Assembly: GCA_902805555.1 (NCBI GenBank) | Contig: CADCSY010000092.1 | Coordinates: 35,923 to 99,922, forward strand | Source of the DNA: an uncultured Acidimicrobiales bacterium | GTDB lineage: Bacteria > Actinomycetota > Acidimicrobiia > Acidimicrobiales > CADCSY01 | Reading direction: 5' to 3' | DNA: 64,000 nucleotides | Notes under the pieces: model-generated | What the model was told of the DNA's origin: nothing | Seen by the model: only the letters and a program-made list of their open reading frames with translations | Database searches by the model: none | In this document: positions 59,918-64,000 of the stretch, in pieces | Position numbering within the stretch: position 1 is the first letter of the stretch | Layout of the letters: each line of letters starts with the position of its first letter | Program-made: the position numbers and the translations under genes

Positions 59918-60670
59918 CTAGCGGGTCGGGGGTCGGAAGGCGGCGGTGATGCCGCCGTCGACGGGGACGGCTGCCCCCGTGATGAACGAGGCGTCGTCGG
60001 AGGCCAGGAACGCGACGAGCCGGCCCACCTCGGCGGGCTGGCCGACCCGCCCGATGGGGTGGCCGGAGCCCATGGCGGCGAGCACGTCGGCGTTGCCGTG
60101 CCCGGGGCCGAGGATGGGCGTGTCGATCACACCCGGGCACACGGCGTTGACCCGGATGCGGTGCGCGGCGAGGTCGACCGCCGCCGACTTCACGAGGCCG
60201 ATGACGCCGAACTTCGTGGCGCAGTACGTGCCCATCGACGCGGCGCCCATGAGGCCGGCTCCTGACGAGGTGACGACGATCGAGCCGCCGTCGGCCATGG
60301 CCCGGCCGAAGGCCTGCATGCCGAACAGAACGCCCCGGAGGTTCACGCCGTTGGTGCGGTCCCACTCCTCGGGCGTGATGTCGAAGATCGCGCCGTACGA
60401 GCCGACGCCGGCGTTGAGGTGGGCGGCGTGCAGGCCGCCGCAGCGTGCCACGATCGCCGCGGCCGCCGACTCGTTCGAGGCCCTGTCGGTGACGTCGAGG
60501 TGCAGGGGGAAGGCGTCGCCCCCGATCTCGTCGGCCGTCCGCTCAGCCCGGGCGACGTCGAGGTCGGCGCACGCCACGGTCGCCCCCTCGGCCGCCAGGG
60601 CGGCCGCAGACGCCGCCCCGATGCCGGAGCCGGCGCCGGTGACGACCGCCACCCTGCCGTCGAGCCTCAC
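59918..60670 (-). CDS. short-chain dehydrogenase/reductase
   Basis: A 250-residue classical SDR: VVTGAGSGIGAASAAAL, a DLDV cofactor-selecting end to strand 2 suggesting NAD, LNAGVGSYG, VTSSGAGLMG, and YCATK. It ends with AVPVDGGITAAFRPP. It would oxidise or reduce a hydroxy/keto group. GTG 60670 overlaps the APH stop (GTGA). It is paralogous in role, but not closely similar in sequence, to the SDR at 54.9 kb. Confidence 0.92.
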   Translation of the reverse strand: MRLDGRVAVVTGAGSGIGAASAAALAAEGATVACADLDVARAERTADEIGGDAFPLHLDVTDRASNESAAAAIVARCGGLHAAHLNAGVGSYGAIFDITPEEWDRTNGVNLRGVLFGMQAFGRAMADGGSIVVTSSGAGLMGAASMGTYCATKFGVIGLVKSAAVDLAAHRIRVNAVCPGVIDTPILGPGHGNADVLAAMGSGHPIGRVGQPAEVGRLVAFLASDDASFITGAAVPVDGGITAAFRPPTR

Positions 60671-61659
60671 GCGAAGACCTCCAGTGCCCAGTCGGCGAGG
60701 GTGAGGGTGCCGGCGTCGGGCACGGGCTGGCCCAGGCGGCGGGCGCGGGCGCGGTTGCCCTCACCGATGATCGTGAGCTTGAAGGCGGCCAGCACGACGT
60801 GGAACCGGACGGCGTCTGGCTCGGCGCCGTAGCGGCGGCAGACCTCCTCGGCGGTCAGGAAGCCGGGGAGGTCGGCCACGGCCTGGCTGGGGTTGAACGG
60901 CGGCCGGTCAGCCGTCCCCCACCACAGGAGCGTGTAGCCGACGTCCGCCAGCGGGTCGCCGAGGGTGGCCATCTCCCAGTCGAAGACGCCGACCACGTCG
61001 GTGCCCTCCACCATCACGTTGCCGAGGCGGTAGTCGCCGTGGACGATCGTCGCACGCCCCGACTCGGGCAGGCGCTCGGCGAGCAGCCGCGAGAGCTCGT
61101 CGATGGCAGTGTTCTCCGTCTCCTTGGCCCGGTGCCACTGGTCGGTCCATCGGGAGACCTGCCGCTCGAGGTAACCGGTCCGCTTCGCCGCACCGCCGAG
61201 GCCCACGGCGTCGACGTCGACCTGGTGGATCGCTCGCAGCACGTCGACGAAGCGCTCGCTGATGGCCCGCCCCTCCTCGGGCGTGCGTCCCGAGAGCGCC
61301 GACGCGTCGTGCGGCACGACCCCGTGCAGCCGCCGCATCACGTAGAAGGGCGCACCGATGACCCCGGGGTCCTCACAGAGCGCGAGCGTCTCCGGCACGG
61401 GCACGTCGGTGCCCTTCAGCGCCGTGAGGTAGCGGTGCTCACGGCTGACGTCGTTGGCCGACGGGAGGAACGCCCCGACCGGTGGCCGCCGCACCACGAG
61501 CTCGGTGCCGCCGACGGTGACGCCGATCGTGAGGTTGGACGCGCCACCGCTGATCACCTCGTGCTCGAGCGGCCCCTCGCACCCGAGGTGCTCGGCGAGC
61601 CAGCGGCCGAGCGCGGCGACGTCGAGGCCCGAGGCGAGGCCGCGATCGGTGTCGCCCAT
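60667..61659 (-). CDS. APH-family phosphotransferase (LvaA/ACAD11-like)
   Basis: A 330-residue kinase-fold protein: VISGGASNLTIGVTVGGTELVVRRPP in the N-lobe, catalytic ATIVHGDYRLGNVMVEG, and VFDWEMATLGDPLADVGY. It is similar to the plus-strand APH protein and to the kinase parts of ACAD10/11. It probably phosphorylates a hydroxyacyl-CoA. Its ATG overlaps the enoyl-CoA hydratase stop as TGATG, and the SDR gene overlaps its own stop, so all are made together. Confidence 0.86.
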   Translation of the reverse strand: MGDTDRGLASGLDVAALGRWLAEHLGCEGPLEHEVISGGASNLTIGVTVGGTELVVRRPPVGAFLPSANDVSREHRYLTALKGTDVPVPETLALCEDPGVIGAPFYVMRRLHGVVPHDASALSGRTPEEGRAISERFVDVLRAIHQVDVDAVGLGGAAKRTGYLERQVSRWTDQWHRAKETENTAIDELSRLLAERLPESGRATIVHGDYRLGNVMVEGTDVVGVFDWEMATLGDPLADVGYTLLWWGTADRPPFNPSQAVADLPGFLTAEEVCRRYGAEPDAVRFHVVLAAFKLTIIGEGNRARARRLGQPVPDAGTLTLADWALEVFA

Positions 61660-62438
61660 CAGCGGCCCACGTACCTCGGCTCGCGCTTCTCGAGGAACGA
61701 CGCCACGCCCTCCCTGTGGTCCTCGGTCTGGAACAGCTCGCCGAGGCTGGCGCTCACCCAGCGGCCCAGCTCGGTCCAGTCAGGGTCGAGGGCGGTCCGC
61801 AACCCCTGCTTGATGCGCTGCACGGCGAGGGGCGGGTTGGCGGCGATCTCCCGGGCCAGGCCGACCGCCGTCGGCAGCAGCTCCTCGTGGGGGACGACCC
61901 GCCTCGCCAGGCCGAGCTCCCTGGCCTCCTCGGCTGCGACCACGCGGCCGGTGAAGAGCAGCTCGGCGGCCGCCTCACGGCCGACGAGCTGGGCCAGCCG
62001 CCCGAGCCCCGGCGCGTCGCAGCACAGGCCCCGCTTCACGAACAGCTCGCCGAGCCTCGCCCGCTCGGACAGCACACGGATGTCGGCCATGAGCGCCAGC
62101 TCCATGCCCCAGCCGACGGCGGCGCCGTTCACCGCAGCGATCACCGGCACGTCGGTGTGCAGCAGGGCGCCGGCGGCGGGCGTCAGGCGGGGCTCCGCCC
62201 GCAGGCCCTTCGAGAGCTGCTCGCCGGCGGCCTTCATGACCCGCTTGACGTCGTCGCCGGAGCAGAAGGCCGGGTCCGCCCCCGTGACCACGAGGCACCG
62301 CGCACCCGTGTGCTCCACGGCGTGCTGCAGCTCGGCGTAGGTGGTGTGGGTGAGGGCGTTGCGGGCGTCGGGCCGGTCGAGCGTGATGATCCCGACGTGG
62401 CCGTCGACCTCGTACCGGATCTCGGAGTAGGCGCTCAC
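61659..62438 (-). CDS. enoyl-CoA hydratase/isomerase
   Basis: A 259-residue crotonase-fold protein: GHVGIITLDRPDARNALTHTTY, the oxyanion hole in PAFCSGDDVKRV, and NGAAVGWGMELALMADIRVLSERARLGELFVKRGL. It hydrates 2-enoyl-CoA or isomerises it. The true start is uncertain: GTG 62438 begins the family domain. Two perfect copies of a 60-bp repeat upstream each add a further in-frame GTG (62498, 62558). GAGGAG lies 8 nt before GTG 62438, inside the repeat. Confidence 0.9.
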   Translation of the reverse strand: MSAYSEIRYEVDGHVGIITLDRPDARNALTHTTYAELQHAVEHTGARCLVVTGADPAFCSGDDVKRVMKAAGEQLSKGLRAEPRLTPAAGALLHTDVPVIAAVNGAAVGWGMELALMADIRVLSERARLGELFVKRGLCCDAPGLGRLAQLVGREAAAELLFTGRVVAAEEARELGLARRVVPHEELLPTAVGLAREIAANPPLAVQRIKQGLRTALDPDWTELGRWVSASLGELFQTEDHREGVASFLEKREPRYVGR

Positions 62439-62558
62439 GTGCTCCGCTCCTCGGCCTCCGGCCGGGCCGCTCGGGCCACGCTCGCTGCGCTCGCTCACGT
62501 GCTCCGCTCCTCGGCCTCCGGCCGGGCCGCTCGGGCCACGCTCGCTGCGCTCGCTCAC
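62434..62558. repeat. two perfect 60-bp direct repeats at a gene junction
   Basis: Bases 62434-62493 and 62494-62553 are identical, and CTCAC recurs at 62554-62558. On the coding strand each unit starts GTGAGC and ends with GAGGAG-N8 before the next GTG, so each carries a start codon and a ribosome site. Translated, they would give a 20-residue Ser/Glu/Arg/Gly/Pro-rich repeat, which I take as non-coding spacer or a dispensable extension. Confidence 0.92.
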
Positions 62559-64000
62559 GACGCCACCGTCAGCGTCTCCCTGAGCTCGCGCTTGAGCACC
62601 TTGCCGCTGGCGTTGCGGGGGAGCTCCCGGTCGGTGATCCAGACCCGGCTCGGGACCTTGAAGGCGGCCAGGCGCTGGGCCACCCAGGCGCGCACCTCGT
62701 CCTCGGTGATCGTGGCGCCGTCCCGGACGCGGAGGACGGCGCCCACCTCCTCGCCGAGCCGGTCGTGCGGCACGCCGATGATCGCGGCCTCGGTGACGCC
62801 GGGGTGCTCGTAGAGCGCCGCCTCGACCTCCGCCGCGTAGACGTTCTCCCCGCCGCGGATCACGACGTCCTTCAGGCGGTCGACGACGTAGAGGAAGCCC
62901 TCGTCGTCGAGCCGGCCCAGGTCGCCGGTGTGGAACCAGCCGTCGGTGAAGGCGTCGGCCGTCTCCTCTGGCAGGTTGAAGTAGCCACGCACGATCGTGG
63001 GCCCCTTCAGCCAGATCTCGCCGACATCCCCGGTCCCGACCGGCTCGCCGTCGGCGCCGGCGATGCGCACGTCGATCACCGGTGCGATGGGCAGGCCGAC
63101 GCTGTCCGGCTTGGCGACGTACGCCGGGCCGAGGTTGGCGACCGCGGCCCCCGACGTCTCGGTGAGGCCGTAGCCGTTGCCGGGCGCCAGGTCCCGGGCG
63201 TCGATCTGCCTCACCAGCTCCGGCGGCACGAGCGTGGCCCCCGAGGAGATGCCGGCCAGGCTGCTCATGGTCACGCCCCTCGCGGCGGCCGTCTCGAGCA
63301 GCTGGAACACCGTCGTGGGCACACCGGCGACGGTCGTCACCTGCTCCCGCTCGACGAGCTCGACCGCCTCGTCGGCATCCCACCTGTACATCAGGACGAG
63401 CTTGCCGCCGCTGGCGGTGAACGGCAGGAGGAAGGACTGGAGGCCGCCCACGTGGAAGAGCGGGAAGGTGAGCAGCGTCGCAGGCGTGGGGGCCGCAGCG
63501 TCCGAGGCCGACGTCCCGACGACCGTCCGGTACACCGCGTTCATGAGGAAGGCGCCGAAGTTCCTGTGCGTGCCCACCGCGCCCTTGGGCCGGCCGGTGG
63601 TGCCCGACGTGTACATGATGGTGGCGTCGTCCTCGGGGTCGATCGCGACCTCGGGGAGCGGGGGCGCCTCGCCCGCGACGGCGTCCGCCCATCGGACCTC
63701 GCCACGGTCGGTGCGCACCCCGATCGTCACCCGCACGGCCGTGCCCTCGAGGTGCGGCTCGATGCGCTCGAGCCGCTCGTCGTCGGCCACGAGCACCACG
63801 GCGCCCGAGTCGGCCAGCCCGTAGGCGAGCTCCGGCCCCGTCCACCATGCGTTCAGCGGGACGGCCACCGCCCCCGTCCCGACGGCAGCCCAGAAGGCGA
63901 TGACCCACTCCGGGTAGTTGCGGGTGGCGATGGCGATGCGGTCGCCCTGCTGCACGCCGTGCTCGGTGCGCAGGCGGTGGGCGAGCGCCCGGACCCGGGC
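62555..64000 (-). CDS. acyl-CoA synthetase (AMP-forming), start beyond the window
   Basis: A 3' part of an ANL-superfamily ligase; the frame is open to the window edge. Motifs: ATIMYTSGTTGRPKGAVGTH (phosphate loop), GNGYGLTETSGAAVANLG, WFHTGDLGRLDDEGFLYVVDRLKDVV and the catalytic Lys region PRNASGKVLKREL. It would activate a carboxylic acid to its CoA ester, the entry step for the genes downstream. Its stop sits at the edge of the 60-bp repeat. The first ~30-50 residues are missing. Confidence 0.92.
   Translation of the reverse strand, partial: ARVRALAHRLRTEHGVQQGDRIAIATRNYPEWVIAFWAAVGTGAVAVPLNAWWTGPELAYGLADSGAVVLVADDERLERIEPHLEGTAVRVTIGVRTDRGEVRWADAVAGEAPPLPEVAIDPEDDATIMYTSGTTGRPKGAVGTHRNFGAFLMNAVYRTVVGTSASDAAAPTPATLLTFPLFHVGGLQSFLLPFTASGGKLVLMYRWDADEAVELVEREQVTTVAGVPTTVFQLLETAAARGVTMSSLAGISSGATLVPPELVRQIDARDLAPGNGYGLTETSGAAVANLGPAYVAKPDSVGLPIAPVIDVRIAGADGEPVGTGDVGEIWLKGPTIVRGYFNLPEETADAFTDGWFHTGDLGRLDDEGFLYVVDRLKDVVIRGGENVYAAEVEAALYEHPGVTEAAIIGVPHDRLGEEVGAVLRVRDGATITEDEVRAWVAQRLAAFKVPSRVWITDRELPRNASGKVLKRELRETLTVAS

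Noticed and set aside
53566..61659. Recent inverted duplication of the ACAD-SDR-APH module
   Set aside because: The proteins share motifs only; lengths and sequences differ too much for a recent copy.
62438..62558. A real 40-residue N-terminal extension of the enoyl-CoA hydratase
   Set aside because: The two 20-residue repeats do not resemble any crotonase N-terminus and come from the 60-bp DNA repeat; kept as a possibility only.

Overview
The window is GC-rich, very densely coded DNA from the chromosome of an actinobacterium. The best fit is an Acidimicrobiia-type organism. Support comes from a WhiB1-like protein convergent with a PdtaS-like kinase, the phosphomutase/DUF3090/SCO1664-family cluster, DUF3107 beside two Get3/ArsA-like ATPases, an FrhB-like F420 protein, many acyl-CoA dehydrogenases, and frequent GTG/TTG starts. 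Many genes have a TANNNT -10 hexamer only 6-8 nt before the start codon, the mark of leaderless transcripts. I found no rRNA, tRNA, insertion sequence, prophage or CRISPR array. The taxonomic call is inference.

Layout. 1-4.4 kb: a stressosome-like locus holding a STAS protein without the usual serine, a CAP10-type glycosyltransferase, one polypeptide joining an ECF sigma factor, a zinc anti-sigma motif and an RsbT kinase, then RsbR and RsbS. 4.5-9.2 kb: a small unknown gene, a carboxymuconolactone-decarboxylase-like protein, an acyl-CoA dehydrogenase, and a PadR/MFS pair with a palindromic operator, ending in a six-copy ~60-bp hairpin repeat array. 9.2-16.9 kb: acyl-CoA dehydrogenase, F420 protein, HSL-type esterase, P450 plus ferredoxin, thiolase, a 25-residue membrane peptide and a TauE-like permease. 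16.9-25.2 kb: family-5 uracil-DNA glycosylase divergent from the phosphomutase/DUF3090/SCO1664 cluster, a sugar-lactone oxidase, etfBA, a lipid kinase, a GDPD and WhiB1. 25.2-32.9 kb: PdtaS, a PHP hydrolase, a thioesterase, and a DUF3107/Get3-like operon. 33-36.8 kb: an ATP-grasp, MFS and B12-type radical-SAM operon. 36.9-42.6 kb: Fe-S biogenesis genes (Nfu, Mrp, SufR-like, cysteine desulfurase) with a DUF169 protein and an EEP lipoprotein. 42.7-47 kb: an LLM flavoprotein, a P-loop kinase, a sulfite-oxidase-like protein with methionine aminopeptidase, and a SixA-like phosphatase. 47.1-53.5 kb: GH3, xylA, xylB and a sulfatase in one tightly spaced operon. 53.5-64 kb: two opposed acyl-CoA dehydrogenase/SDR/APH-kinase modules around an SOS-controlled dinB; the minus-strand module also has an enoyl-CoA hydratase and an acyl-CoA synthetase.

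Themes. The strongest candidate for an undescribed system is the stressosome with an RsbT kinase built into a sigma factor, which could remove the need for the usual RsbU-RsbV-RsbW relay. The second is the synthetase/hydratase/APH/SDR/dehydrogenase set, whose enzyme classes match the phosphorylation-dependent breakdown of 4-hydroxyacyl-CoA known from levulinate catabolism and from ACAD10/11. The third is the xylose operon that ends in a type I sulfatase, suggesting sulfated xylose-containing glycans as substrate.
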